Below, one piece after another: positions 32,509 to 43,138 of a stretch of DNA of 64,000 nucleotides (its first letter is position 1; every line of letters begins with the position of its first letter). The notes under the pieces are model-generated. The model worked only from the letters and a program-made list of their open reading frames with translations, was not told the DNA's origin and made no database searches. The position numbers and the translations under genes are program-made. This stretch comes from Lamellibrachia satsuma (Eukaryota; Annelida; Polychaeta; Sabellida; Siboglinidae): contig BSQZ01000001.1 in NCBI GenBank assembly GCA_033239005.1, positions 19,715,000 to 19,778,999 on the forward strand, written 5' to 3'.

Positions 32509-32908
32509 CGTCGTCGTCGAATATGTCGGCCTCGCGTTTCGTGGACGTCTGTCTCTTGCGTCGTCTCTTTGCTAAAGTGACTCCTTTCTTTGCCGGCGCG
32601 CATTTTATACGTTTACGAGGACGCACGCCAGGAACCACCATACGCATCAGATTCCTACCGGCATCTGTGACGCGTCGTTTGGTTGCCTTTTTTATGCTCT
32701 GTCCAGACATGACGTCGTCGGCTATGCGCACGCCGGTCTTCAACGCTCCCCTTCCCAACGCCACGGCACCTCTCTTAATGAGCGGCATGGCGCTGCGCAG
32801 CAGATCGATGAACAGACTACCTAGTCCATGTCCCCGCTGGTATTGAGCACCAGCGAAGTAGGGCAGTGCACCACCTGCCTGACGCGCGTAATACTCGTTG
32901 TAATTCAT
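32492..32908 (-). CDS. Basic core-like virion protein
   Basis: 138 residues from the ATG at 32908 (MNYNEYYARQAGG...); the upstream in-frame ATG (32935) lies within the penton tail. It has Gly-rich RGHGLGSLF, a hydrophobic helix (SAMPLIKRGAVALGRGALKTG), then a strongly basic tail with RPRKRIK and KRRRKRQ blocks and an acidic FDDDDG end. Such proteins occur beside the hexon in Polintons and adintoviruses and are compared with adenovirus core proteins (pX/pVII type). DNA binding in the particle is inferred from the charge. It overlaps the hexon start by 17 nt. Confidence 0.75.
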   Translation of the reverse strand: MNYNEYYARQAGGALPYFAGAQYQRGHGLGSLFIDLLRSAMPLIKRGAVALGRGALKTGVRIADDVMSGQSIKKATKRRVTDAGRNLMRMVVPGVRPRKRIKCAPAKKGVTLAKRRRKRQTSTKREADIFDDDDGIRT

Positions 32909-33852
32909 CTTCAGAACAGTCCGATCCTGCGCCATCGAAAATGAAGTGTCACGGTCACTCTACCGTACTCGAATGGCACGCGTCGTCCTGTGTCGTCCCT
33001 TATATCGATTTCAATCGACTTGAAGTGCGAGTACAACAGAGGCACTTAGTGAATGTTAGTGAACCTGTCGGATACCGTTTCGCCGTGACTTCCGACAACC
33101 GGGAGGGCTCGCAACAAAGGCGCGACAGTGTCACCTACTATGCGAGACTCCACGACGTCCGTGTAAACGTATATGGTATCGAACCCTTGATTCATCTGCA
33201 CCACGTGGTCGGCTTCTTTACGGTAGGTATACGGACCATCGGGAGTGTCTTTGGGTGGCAAAAACACGGTGGCCGACGGTGTGAGACCGAGATTCCTTCC
33301 ACCTTCCACCTTCTCGTCCGTTGTTATCGTCTCTGCTGTTGCCACCGCTGCTGATATGATCGATCCTAGTAGCGATGGTGGTGCTGGTGGGGATGCTGAC
33401 GGACTGGTGACCACCGTCGGTTCGAAACCTAACATTCTTGCCAACGCACTGAGGCGAGGTACAGTGAACTCGGTGCCTGGTGTCATGTGCATCGTCATTT
33501 TTTGAGTGACGGGGCTGTAGGTCAACTTTGCTCGTATCTTATCCGTCGTCATACTGTCCAGTCCCCTGTTGACGTGATCCATCAATGTCGTGGGAGACTT
33601 GTAATATCCAGCACTGATCCTTGCACTTGGGGTTAGACCCATAGCAATCGTCTCGTTAAGGAAAAACCAGGTATCGTACTTTCCTATATTGTACCACGTA
33701 TGCGGGTACTGTATTTCTGCCAACACGCATTCCCACTCACCAGTCAGATCGATAAGTCGAGGTAAGTCTGTGATGTAATGAGCCAACGTATTGTTGGGAT
33801 ACATCTTCATGGAAGCGTTGCTAGGCAGTGTCAGGTAGAAATCAGTCGCCAT
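32909..33852 (-). pseudogene. Penton-like minor capsid protein (stop near C-terminus)
   Basis: Single jelly-roll minor capsid (penton) protein typical of Polintons. The open frame runs from 33852 to a TAA at 33046-33048. It contains FYLTLPSNASMKMYPNNTL at the start, WECVLAEIQYPHTWYN, and DTIYVYTDVVESRIVGD near the end. In copy A the equivalent codon is a tyrosine and the protein continues about 37 more residues; the continuing frame is also visible here down to about 32910. So the last ~37 codons are cut off by a single nonsense change. The start overlaps the preceding gene's stop by about 11 nt. Confidence 0.9.
32998..33006 (-). promoter_or_regulatory. TATA-like element upstream of the core/hexon genes
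   Basis: gatataagg on the minus strand, about 90 bp before the core start. A gatataaga sits at nearly the same distance (about 19371-19379 to 19279) in copy A. It lies inside the penton 3' end, so coding constraint may contribute. Confidence 0.35.
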
Positions 33853-34168
33853 TACGTCTCAACGTGGGATTGGGGAGCAGGTAACCCAAAGAACTACTCA
33901 ACAGAGCCGTCCACAGAGTAGAATTCTCGTGACCTGTGGTCAGATTGTAAATGCTTATGAGAATGACCGTAAACAAGATGAGCACCTGACACAGAAAGAC
34001 TATTTCCTCTTTAGGACACACGGTACCGAACAGATGCCAAGGAGTGCTACTACTGCTACCACTACTGTCCTCTGCGTTCTGCGCGTCAGTACTGTCCTCT
34101 ACTACTACGTCCTCTTGTTCCTCCTGTTCTACGACGGTGAAGTCTCGTGTTGTCGTGTCATGTGTCAT
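33842..34168 (-). CDS. Small membrane protein of the Polinton virion module
   Basis: 108 residues. An acidic N-terminal region (EQEEQEDVVVED) is followed by a hydrophobic membrane segment (CQVLILFTVILISIYNLT) and a conserved C-terminus TALLSSSLGYLLPNP. Similar short membrane proteins with the LSS-x-LGYLLPNP ending occur next to the penton gene in many Polintons and adintoviruses. Role unknown. Overlaps integrase (4 nt) and penton (11 nt). Confidence 0.75.
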   Translation of the reverse strand: MTHDTTTRDFTVVEQEEQEDVVVEDSTDAQNAEDSSGSSSSTPWHLFGTVCPKEEIVFLCQVLILFTVILISIYNLTTGHENSTLWTALLSSSLGYLLPNPTLRRNGD

Positions 34169-35331
34169 TTCTCGACTGAAGTCTTACCGAACGCGTGGCT
34201 AGTCTTTATAGTAGACTGCGCCAGTGCCTTGGCATCTATCCAGCTGTTGAATTTGGAAGGGTAGCCAAACCATTTCACGAAAACTTGATTTCGTCCACCT
34301 ACCTTGCGACGATCCAGGACCTCTTGCACGTAGAACAGTTTATCGGGGGGTACCAACACTTTCTGCAACTCCAATTCGTAGAAGGTACCTTCCAGCACTT
34401 CGCCGAGATCGTCCTTCAATCGATACACGGGTGGAGCGGAGGGATGAACCTCGTGTATCGTGAAAATCTCTTCGCTCCAATTTGCCTTGTACACCTTTTC
34501 GAACTTACCTTTGTACTTGCTGATACGTACGCGATCCGACACGCGCAACTTGGGCACGCCCTTACCGTCGTGACCGTACAGACGCTGCCACACCTTTTCT
34601 TGATTCTGGTAACTCACCTGTGAAGGAGCCATGCCGATACTGCGGTGGGGGGTGTTGTTGTACGAATGCACCAGATCCTGAAGGATGTCGAGGTATCGCC
34701 ACGTCTGGTGTTTCGTGAAGTATCGCCACATGCGTGACTTCAACGTTCTGTTGAATCTTTCCACGACGGCTGCCTTCGTCTCCGCGTTGTACGTGGAGAA
34801 ATGATGGATGTTGTGCTTCTTCAATAGAGCCTGGACGGGTTTATTAAGAAATTACTTTCCTTGGTCTGTCTGCAACATCTTTGGACAGCCTTTGCTGAAC
34901 GTGCTGTCAAGTGCCGCTACCAACGACGCTGCGGACTTGTTCTTCATGGGAACACACCAGGCCACTTTCGAGAAGACGTCGATCACCGTGAGGAGAAAGG
35001 TCATACCGTCGTTGTGCTTTTTCAAATGCGACAGATCGACGAGATCGGCCTGCCACTGCTGATGCAGACCGCTCACGATGACGCGTCGTCTCTTGAAACG
35101 ACGTCTAGCCGGCTTGTGTAGGGTATAGGCGTCCTGTTCCGACAACCATTCCGCAACCTTTTTTCTTGATATGTGCGTGACGCGTCGCAAGGCATCGGGT
35201 CCGCCGTAACTACCTACCCTTTTCGGATCGAAGTAGACCGTCCTAAGTGCTCGTTCTTTCTTCGGTGCCATTAAAAGAGTTCCGATGGACTGACGGTTGT
35301 GACGTTTACTGCGCATCACGGTGCGCAGCAC
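34165..35331 (-). pseudogene. Chromodomain integrase (Polinton INT), one internal stop
   Basis: Retroviral-type DDE integrase of Polintons. Catalytic residues are visible: D in WQADLVDL, D in LQTDQGK and E in VVERFNRTLK. The N-terminal zinc-binding/HTH-like part includes WLSEQDAYTLHKPARR. The C-terminus has a chromodomain (YVQEVLDRR ... FVKWFGYPSKFNSWI) that may guide integration to chromatin. A TAA at 34852-34854 falls just after TDQGK, where the family has glutamate; frames on both sides are the same, so this is a single nonsense change between the second Asp and the Glu. The start overlaps the small ORF upstream. Confidence 0.93.
34204..34210 (-). promoter_or_regulatory. TATA box before the membrane-protein/penton unit
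   Basis: tataaag on the minus strand, about 36-42 bp upstream of the ATG at 34168, inside the 3' end of the integrase gene. Confidence 0.45.
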
Positions 35332-35432
35332 GGTTCGTGACGAGTAAGAAAGAGTACGCTGACGTACACCAGAAGACCCACTACCACACCCAAGACGATG
35401 ACGAATGATCTATATTCTAGTACTGTAATCAT
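35316..35432 (-). CDS. Tiny membrane protein (38 aa)
   Basis: MITVLEYRSFVIVLG then a Val/Leu-rich membrane helix ending VLFLTRHEPCCAP. It overlaps the upstream 47-aa ORF by 23 nt and the integrase start by 16 nt, a compact virus-like arrangement. No family assigned; very short, so moderate support only. Confidence 0.45.
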   Translation of the reverse strand: MITVLEYRSFVIVLGVVVGLLVYVSVLFLTRHEPCCAP

Positions 35433-35553
35433 ACTCTGCAGAGCGACTGTTGTAAAGATTTCGAACTATAGCGTCAGCAATCAAGTACAGTCCAACGCAA
35501 AATGCTGTAACGACGACGGAACGGTAGTACGTGTCCTGTGGATCGCTCGACAT
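35410..35553 (-). CDS. Tiny membrane protein (47 aa)
   Basis: MSSDPQDTYYRS followed by a hydrophobic segment (VVVTAFCVGLYLIADAIV) and a short polar tail. It sits between two conserved Polinton genes in the same orientation. Not recognised; small single-pass proteins at this place are known in related elements. Confidence 0.45.
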   Translation of the reverse strand: MSSDPQDTYYRSVVVTAFCVGLYLIADAIVRNLYNSRSAEYDYSTRI

Positions 35554-35592
35554 CGCATTGCACACTGAGCTGTGGACACGTGTTGCAACGAC

Positions 35593-36390
35593 TTAAATGT
35601 CTTCCCAACTAGCCAATGACGTCAGTGCCTTGCGTTGACGTTCTGGAGGTGGGGTGAGCATGGAATGTTCCATTTGTCCGCGTCGACGAGCGAGGGGTGT
35701 CCAACTGAGCGATCTTCTTGCGCTACCACCACCAGAGCGAGGAGTAGCCGGTATTCGACGACGACCTGGAGTGGATGTGGTCGGTGTCGGTGCCTGGCGT
35801 ATGTAGTCTCTCCTGGCGACGTTACCGACCAACTCCATGGGCAGGTTCATGGCACGGAGTTGTCTTGCAAACGGTTGCCATCCCGTCGGATTGGTCTTTC
35901 TCTTACGCAACACATCGTTCACGAGATCCACCACGTTACTTCCGGCGATGGGCACACCCTCGTGTATCAGTTCGCCGCGGGCGGTCCAAGACATGTTTCT
36001 TTTCATGCGTTCCATCAACCGTCTGGCTTTGCCTTGCATGGTCTTGGGGACGGTATCCACGACGTCGGCCTCTATCTCGCTAGCAGGAGCTCCCTCCGCC
36101 CCCGCCCCCGGCCCCGGCCCCGGCCCCGGCCCTGCTCCAGACTCGTTCACTGCGATCACTCGTGTCGGTTCCTTGGCGTGTTTATCGGACAAGACGTTAT
36201 ACCGTTGCAACACCTGATTATACAATGTTACCTTGGTCCTGTCGTCGAGGTCCTTTCTGTCGAGGATGGCCGTCATCTCGTCATCGAGAGCTCGCACCTT
36301 CTTACCTAAGGTATCCGTCGGGGGTGGGGGTGATCGAAGCGTGTCCAACATTCGTGGATCTACCAAGGCCATCTTGCGTGCGTGTTCCAT
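35593..36390 (-). CDS. Conserved Polinton protein of unknown function
   Basis: 265 residues, intact. The N-terminal half is helical (ALDDEMTAILDRKDLDDRTK), followed by a Gly-Pro repeat (GPGPGPGPGAG) and then the conserved block WTARGELIHEGVPIAGSNVVDLVNDVL-RKR, with TGWQPFARQL after it, and an Arg/Ser/Pro-rich tail. The block is found in a protein common to Polintons, probably a virion component. It follows the preceding gene by 4 nt. Confidence 0.7.
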   Translation of the reverse strand: MEHARKMALVDPRMLDTLRSPPPPTDTLGKKVRALDDEMTAILDRKDLDDRTKVTLYNQVLQRYNVLSDKHAKEPTRVIAVNESGAGPGPGPGPGAGAEGAPASEIEADVVDTVPKTMQGKARRLMERMKRNMSWTARGELIHEGVPIAGSNVVDLVNDVLRKRKTNPTGWQPFARQLRAMNLPMELVGNVARRDYIRQAPTPTTSTPGRRRIPATPRSGGGSARRSLSWTPLARRRGQMEHSMLTPPPERQRKALTSLASWEDI

Positions 36391-36394
36391 CTAT

Positions 36395-36796
36395 CTAACC
36401 TCCCGAACGAAGGTGGCGCGACCTGGTTGCTTGCGGGAGCAGCACCTCTCGAAGCAAGGGTAGAAACACCGAACTTGCCAAAGGTGCTAGGAAGGCCGAT
36501 AGGAACCCTCCGCTCTGTCCGTCGCCGACCTGTCGGTGCAGCAAGAGGCGTCTTCTTCTACCAGCCGACGTTCGACTGTGAGCCAACTCGCGTAACTTCA
36601 TCCTGTATTTACTCAAACGACGCCTCTGTAATGCAGACAATGGAATGTTCTGTTTTAATATGTTGTAGGCACACTCGGCTAGCGCACACAAAAGATTGGC
36701 GTCAGCGTTTTCGATGATGGCTCTTTTCAGTTTGTTGTTCTTGATCCTGTTCAGCGCCTGTATGCATATAATGTGTCTCTTCACCAGGGCAGACAT
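36395..36796 (-). CDS. Conserved Polinton small protein with C-terminal hydrophobic helix
   Basis: 133 residues from the ATG at 36796; the longer open frame to 37039 lies antiframe within the ATPase gene and lacks conserved features. Pattern: helical, basic (KRAIIENADANLLCALAECAYNIL), PLSALQRRRL, then GGFLSAFLAPLASSVFLPLL, an amphipathic or membrane-active helix, and LPQ. Proteins with this layout are widespread in Polintons/adintoviruses beside the ATPase; comparison to adenovirus membrane-lytic minor capsid proteins is an inference. Confidence 0.7.
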   Translation of the reverse strand: MSALVKRHIICIQALNRIKNNKLKRAIIENADANLLCALAECAYNILKQNIPLSALQRRRLSKYRMKLRELAHSRTSAGRRRRLLLHRQVGDGQSGGFLSAFLAPLASSVFLPLLREVLLPQATRSRHLRSGG

Positions 36797-36830
36797 GGTG
36801 GGAATGAAGAGACTATCCAAGCGTGCGGTC

Positions 36831-36840
36831 TTTTTATACC
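36831..36840 (-). promoter_or_regulatory. TATA box upstream of the small conserved gene
   Basis: ggtataaaaa on the minus strand, 35-44 bp before the ATG at 36796. It could drive the unit 36796-35316. Confidence 0.5.
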
Positions 36841-36854
36841 TTCGGCAAGTACAC

Positions 36855-37460
36855 TTACTGAACACCGTCGTCTGGAAAGATGGCCGTGCGCAGACGCATG
36901 TCCTCGGGTGTGTCCTGTTTGAGATCGACCAATAGATAGCCGTACGGTACCGAAGTGGCGTCTTTAAAAGCCTCTTGAACGAATTTGGCGCGCCCCGGAT
37001 ACATCTGTCGAGCCAAGTGCGACATCTGCGATGCGTCACGAGGATTCTTGAACACCACCATGTACTGAGAATTCAGACTGATGGTACGACTCTCTTTGTT
37101 TTTGGGGAAAAGGTTCTGTATGAGATACAGCACGGACGTGTTCCTGTGGTGACTCTTTTTAGTGAACAAGGTCGTGACCCGTTCGTCCGTTTCTGCCATG
37201 AGATCGTCTATGATGATGAGGTTCCTCGTCGACGAATCGAACATGCTAGCACTCGGCAACCCTTCCTCGAAGCGCTCGTCCATCAAGTCCATCGTTGCGT
37301 AAGCCTCTTGCCATTCTCCTTAACACCACGTGATCCGTTCGGGAGGTGGATCGATCATCGCAGCAGCGTGACGTAGCATACGCGTCACGAAAGTACTTTT
37401 GCCGCATCCCGTCGGACCGGCGACGATGCACGTGAAAGGATGTTTCCACCGCGCGTCCAT
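36855..37460 (-). pseudogene. FtsK/HerA-type DNA-packaging ATPase, one internal stop
   Basis: Genome-packaging ATPase of the Polinton/adintovirus/NCLDV type. The ATG at 37460 is followed by the Walker A GPTGCGKST; Walker B is NLIIIDDLM. The sensor-like region has YLIQNLFPK and the end reads LRTAIFPDD. A TAA at 37320-37322 interrupts the frame shortly after PPPERITWC; both flanks are in the same frame, so it is a single nonsense mutation. The polB stop is 40 nt upstream. Confidence 0.92.
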
Positions 37461-37499
37461 GGTCGCTTATGAAAGACGACCGCAGTGCATCGTCCTTTT

Positions 37500-40400
37500 C
37501 TACACGTCCACCGGACCCGTGCTCACCCCGTCCTCGTGCACCACTCGTTTGGCGTAGAAGTAGGTGAGAGCCGCTCGTTCCTGCACGTACGTCAACACGG
37601 TCGAGTGACTTACCCGGAACCCACGGTTCTTTCCACTTCCGCTCCGACGGTTGGTGAGCACCTCCAGGAACGCGTTCTTGTCGATGTCGTTGTGATGTTT
37701 GCTCAGTCCTTTGGTGCTGTATTTGTCGGTGGGTCCGAAACAATAGTACGTCTTGCTGCACAACCCCACGAACCCGTCGCCGGACCATTCCACCTTGAAC
37801 AGACCAGGTGTCCTCTTGTCGTACGCCCTACGCGCTTCACGGCACGCCTCGTCGCCGACCCACGGTCTATTGGGGAGTCGACAGCGCACGTACTCGTTCC
37901 GATGGTCGTCGCAACATTCGGACGGTAACCATTCGGAGCGGTGCCGGAAGTAATGTTCTCGTAGTTCCGGAGTCACGAGGGCGTCGACGGACTCGCCGGC
38001 CAAGGCCAAATAGGCAGAATCTGTATCTGTCTCGCAGTACTGAAAAAGAGGGCGCTCCAGCTACCTGTCGATGAAGTCGTAGTAGAACTGCAACATGCGC
38101 ATCTTGGCGTACTGCAGAACGAAGAATCCCACGTGTATGGGCAGGGTGTACGTGACGGTCTTCTTGTTCATCTCTAACTCGTATGCATCGTCCACGATGA
38201 CATCGAGTTGTCGGAATCTCTTATCGTTGACCAAGAGCGATGCCGCCTTCTCCTTGCAATAATTGACGTCGCGATGGCGGTCCACGTTGGTTATATTCTT
38301 TCCGTAACCCGAGTTCCCCAGCAACTTCATGGTGTCTGCGATGATGGCCTTGTGCGAGTGGACGTCTCCTTCGCGTCGCGCCGTGGACACTGCATCGCCG
38401 AACCGTCTGAAACACGGGACGGGATAGTACTCGATGACCTGATACACGTGCGTCACCTCGAGACCGTGGTCCATGTACCATCGCAGCAGAGGCGTGGCAA
38501 GCAGGATCTTATCCCCTCGATAACTACCCACGAGCATGCGTCTCGGTGTCGTCATGATGTTGTGCTCCTCGGCGTATCGGCGCATGAACGGTCCGAGATC
38601 GTCGCGTGTCAGTCGGATGTTCTTGAACACGGGCTGCATCTCGGCAAAGTGTTCTCGCAATGTTTCCGGTACGCGAAGGTCACACTCGATCAGACCGAAC
38701 ACGGTTCCGGCACGCACGCCGCTCAGGATCTGTTGTGACGTCATCGTCCATCGTGCGTGACGTCGCGGAAATGCAGCATCCAGAAGCTTTTTCACGACAG
38801 GATGTCGTCTCGTCTCTTTCCACTCGCATTCCCACATCTCTACGACTTTGACAAAGTGACGGAGGTAGACGGTGTTCTTTCGGGTCTCTTCGAGCAGTTC
38901 AGCCATGGGTTTCCCGTTGACCTCTTTGACCTCTTTGCCAGTGCACGAGTGACCATGGAAAAAACATCCGTGGTACTGATAAGCCGTTTTCGTCTCGCTG
39001 CACCACCCGTCCACCAGTAGTTTGCCTATTCTCTTCTCTCTACCGTTGATCTGGTGTCGTATGACGCGTCCCGTGCGTTCGGATTCCCAGGTCAATCATT
39101 CCGCGGCCATCTGACCGTACAGCTGCGCCGATTCCGGTCGGAAATCTTTCTCTTCCCGTCGTCGCGTGTACCATCCCATAGGCATGTCTTGCATGAGTGA
39201 CCACAAGTACAGGGCATTGGCATCGTATCCAACGATGGACCTACAAGGACGAGCGGCCTCTCCGTACTCGTTCTGACGTAGCGTGGTGACCCCTTTCTCG
39301 TGATAGCGATGAAAAATGAGCGAAGCCCCGCCAACCACGTGATCTTTGACGAGATGATGAAGATCTTTATTCTTCTCGTTGAAGATGGTAAAGTAGGTCT
39401 TCTCGGGAAGGTCGTTGAACAGGTAGAGCAAGGTCACACCAGGTACGCTGATGCCTTGCTTGAACATGTCTATGCCACGTTGTTCGTAGAAGGCAAACTG
39501 TCTGTCGATGGCCTGCAGAAAGGGAACCACGTCTCTGTTGTTGTACCAGACGAGAAAGTCTCGCAAAGTCGTCATGGAATTGTCGCGCCAGGTCTCTTGA
39601 CAACTGGCATAATCCTCGTCGGAGATACCTTCGTTCTTCAGTCGACTGAAGAAGGCCTCTTTCGATGGAAGTGCAGTGTCGTCGAGTCTCTCCAGACGGT
39701 CCATGTACTCGTACGGGAAATGACCTTTTGTCACCTCGCAACCGTATGCCTTCAGATACTTGTCGTAACTGAACCCGGGAGCTATGTAGTTGGTCATGTC
39801 TAGGAATTTCAGCTGATCCGTCGAAAGACACATGAAAGTGTTGTTGCGTTTGATGACGAAAAAAGTACCGACACCCTCATTCTCTTCTTCTTTGTCGTCT
39901 TGTTCTTCTTGTTCTTCTTGTTCCTTTGATTCGGTGGATAAGAAGTAGGGTATGAGAAACTGTTTGATGGCATTGAGATCATACTTACCCGAATTGAACC
40001 CGATGACAGGTAACTGATGCATCCATCCATAGAGTTGTCCCATCAGCTTTTTGTATGGATTGGTCGTCGGACGAGATTTCTTCTTATCGACGGCTGATCG
40101 TGCAACCTTCTCAGTTTCGTCCCATTTCGTCAGTTCCTCTGCGAATTGATCCAAGACATCTTCGTACGAGTGTTTGATCTTGTCGTACGCGGCGTCACTC
40201 ATCGCTTGTAAGATATTCATCATTCTACTCACCAACTTGTTGGTGTCTCCGTCCGTGACGAGACATTGCACTCGCTCGTGGCCGGGTACGTTGGATGCTA
40301 CGCTGACGCTCAGTGGAACGTGACGCGCCACCCAGTGGACCTTGTCACTGTCCGACGGAAGTTGTTCCGTGTCGAACCAACACTCGAAATCAAAGGTGGC

Positions 40401-41923
40401 TCGATACGGATACTAGCGCAACGATTCAGCCACGCGAATGTTCTCGTCGTCCAGACGTTCGAACACCGATGGTGTGGAATGGTACACGCCGCCAGGATAG
40501 ACTCGACGCATCCCGTACACGTGCGCTCGTGGCGATACAGCAACCATGCCTCTTTCCATAACGAGTCACCGCACTTCCGACATCGATACGAGTTGCAGTA
40601 CATGCAGACATCTTGGATGAATGAAAAATGTGTCCCGTGAAGGTTGAGATACATTGTTTTGGGGTAGTTGCATAACGATCGACGAACCAGTTCGGCAGTC
40701 GACTTACCGTCCTCCTCACTGACAAGGCGGTACACGCACACGTTCGTTTGGAACGTGGTCTCTACGCGATAGAGGTCATCCAGCGTGACCCCTGTAAATT
40801 CTTCCATGGGTACGTGATCTCGATCGTATGTCTCGTAGAGCGTCTTCACCGCCGGTTCCAATCGATATAGATCGCATCCTCGATGCAGGGCCAGACATCG
40901 GAACAGACACAGGTTATCTTTGTACCTCTTCATATGGATGGGTTCCGTTTCCAATCCGATGATGCTTTTCTTCTTCTTGATGTAGGATGGTAGAGAGATC
41001 ATGCCTACACATCCTATAGGATGATCGATGATGCGATTAACGAAAAAAGTGACATTCGTCACGAGTTCGCATACCCACGCAGAATCCGGTCTTTGATTGA
41101 TGGCCCATTGCAAGAGGTCGGGTTCTCGGATGCGTTGGAGAAATTTATCAAAGTCCTTGCTGTTGGTGACGAGACTGGGTTCGTCCAGGTAGCGTCCACA
41201 GCAATTACAAGAGATATGATAGTACTTGTATTGACCCGTGTTCTTGTTTCTCAGAATGAACCCGTAACTGAGGTTAATCTTGAACGCATTGGTCTGTTCC
41301 TGGAACATGATGTTCAAAGACGGTTCCAAGTCGGTCGTGTCTAGCGTGATTAATCTGTAATCGTACCTGCATTGAAGTGGAACTCTGAACACGTGGGTCC
41401 GTATAGCAGACCAGTGCGCACGAACGACATCTAGCAACTCCGTCGACAGAGTATCGGCGAAGGGAAGTCGATCAGGCGGGTCTAACGGATCTTCCTCGGT
41501 AACGAGTGGATGGTTGTGGGATGGGGTAGTGTCTTCTCTTATTGATCTCTTTGGTGCTGGTGGCTCGGTGACGTCGGCACACGCGGTTCGTGCGTGTTTG
41601 GTCAGATCGTTACGTTTTTCGAACTTCCGTCCGCATTTCTTACACGCGTAGACGATGCTTCTACTACTACTTCTACTACTACCTCTACATACCGACCTTA
41701 CGTGACGCTGTAGGTTGTTATATCTCCCGAAGGTGGCGCCGCATTTCTCACATGCGTATTTCGCTCTCTTTGCATAGTCGCTGCGTGGCGCCACCATAGG
41801 CGGTGCCACCGAGTATGAATGTAAGTCGCATGATGGCGTCGAGTGAGTACTCTGCACGTGACGTTGTAGTTCTGCGCACGTGTCGAAGGCGACCTCGCAG
41901 TGACGACACTGATGTATTTTCAT
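37500..41923 (-). pseudogene. Protein-primed DNA polymerase B with N-terminal zinc fingers
   Basis: Replicative polymerase of the element, about 1470 codons. The ATG at 41923 (MKIHQCRHCEVAF) opens three C2H2/C2HC-like zinc fingers, then the conserved Polinton N-terminal region (NCCGRYLDEP, HPIGCVGM, YKDNLCLFRCLALHRGCD). The exonuclease region follows (about 40400-40300), then motif A (YDANALY), motif B region (LLGNSGYGKN) and motif C (TDTDS), ending in GLCSKTYYCFG and YFYAKRVV. Breaks: a one-base frameshift near 40490, a TAG at 40413-40415, a TGA at 39096-39098 (tryptophan in copy A) and a TAG at 38061-38063. All other frames are continuous, so the decay is recent. Confidence 0.95.
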
Positions 41924-41962
41924 GACTGCATCTACAACTGAGAGGGAATGGACTCTCAGTAC

Positions 41963-41971
41963 ATCTATATA
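41963..41971 (-). promoter_or_regulatory. TATA box of polB
   Basis: tatatagat on the minus strand, about 40 bp upstream of the start codon at 41923. Confidence 0.5.
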
Positions 41972-42019
41972 GTGGGTGCGAGGTGGATAAGATGTCAATC
42001 ATTGATAGGAGACGTTCCT

Positions 42020-42235
42020 ACCTTGATTCCTATTGGTCAATTACTAATTAACATGGGTACTATTGTCCAATCACCAATAAGAGACGTTCTTAGCTTGAAT
42101 CCTATTGGTCAATTACTAAAAAGGGTCGTTCCTAACATGGGTACTATTGACCAATCACGAATAACCTAACATGGGTACTATTGACCAATCACAGACGTTC
42201 CTAACTTGGCTACTTTTGGTCACTTAGTATTGTCC
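42020..42235. repeat. CCAAT-rich degenerate tandem repeat upstream of polB
   Basis: Repeated blocks of cctattggtcaattacta, aacatgggtactattg and gaccaatcac. ATTGG/CCAAT pentamers occur at about 42033, 42069, 42076, 42103, 42152 and 42188. CCAAT boxes bind NF-Y in animals; a cluster of six upstream of a viral-type polymerase could be promoter/enhancer or origin sequence. Function is inference. Confidence 0.6.
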
Positions 42236-42336
42236 ACTATGTCCATCATAATCGACTACGGGTTTCCCTGTCGTGAAGAGGGGTGTCAGTCGTGCGAATA
42301 ATGAAGGTACAACACGTTCCATTCCATTTTGACTAT

Positions 42337-42342
42337 TTTATT
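42337..42342 (-). terminator. Poly(A) signal for the RPA-side transcripts
   Basis: TTTATT on the plus strand, i.e. AATAAA on the minus strand, downstream of the ORFs ending at 43109 and in the same gactattttatt context as the one at 30323 (cgtattttatt). Confidence 0.4.
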
Positions 42343-42439
42343 CAATAGAATACATTGTCTATGAAATAGATATATATATATACTGATATGAAAAGGCTTC
42401 TCTATATATAAGTTGATGATGATGATGATATGTCGACTT

Positions 42440-42562
42440 TTGGGTGTTTTACTATGATGATGACTGACTTGTGGGTTTTTACACCACGACAGAGGTGACG
42501 TGTGTGAATAATGGCTGACTTGTGGGTTTTTACACCACGACAGAGGTCACGTGTGTGAATAA
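42440..42562. repeat. Two-unit tandem repeat (about 56 bp)
   Basis: gactgacttgtgggtttttacaccacgacagaggt appears twice, each followed by gacgtgtgtgaataat or a close variant. The core resembles the caccatcgcgccagaggt units in the left arm (30405-30575). Confidence 0.75.
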
Positions 42563-42589
42563 TTGTATATATAGAAGTCGATCTCTTCA

Positions 42590-43079
<490 letters not shown>

Positions 43080-43086
43080 TGTGTGT

Positions 43087-43138
43087 GTGGCGTGTTTCAA
43101 TCCTTTGTTTACAACATCCAAGGATTGAAACACGCCAC
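43087..43138. other. Perfect 19-bp inverted repeat (hairpin)
   Basis: gtggcgtgtttcaatcctt at 43087-43105 and its exact complement at 43120-43138, with a 14-nt spacer. It straddles the stop codon of the minus-strand ORF ending at 43109. It abuts a (TG)/(CG) run (43034-43090). Could be a 3' mRNA stem-loop or a remnant of an inverted duplication. Confidence 0.8.

Noticed and set aside
31331..32575. 414-codon plus-strand ORF
   Set aside because: Exactly antisense to the hexon-like gene, whose frame has the conserved family blocks; the plus frame has none.
35635..36309. 224-codon plus-strand ORF
   Set aside because: Antisense shadow of the conserved Polinton protein at 35593-36390; Pro-Arg run is the complement of the Gly-Pro repeat.
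36797..37039. N-terminal extension of the small conserved Polinton gene
   Set aside because: The extension is antiframe sequence of the ATPase gene and lies upstream of a TATA box; ATG 36796 fits the conserved protein start.
43087..43138. CRISPR-like repeat (contains gtttcaatcctt)
   Set aside because: Only two arms in inverted, not direct, orientation and no spacer array; the genome is eukaryotic.
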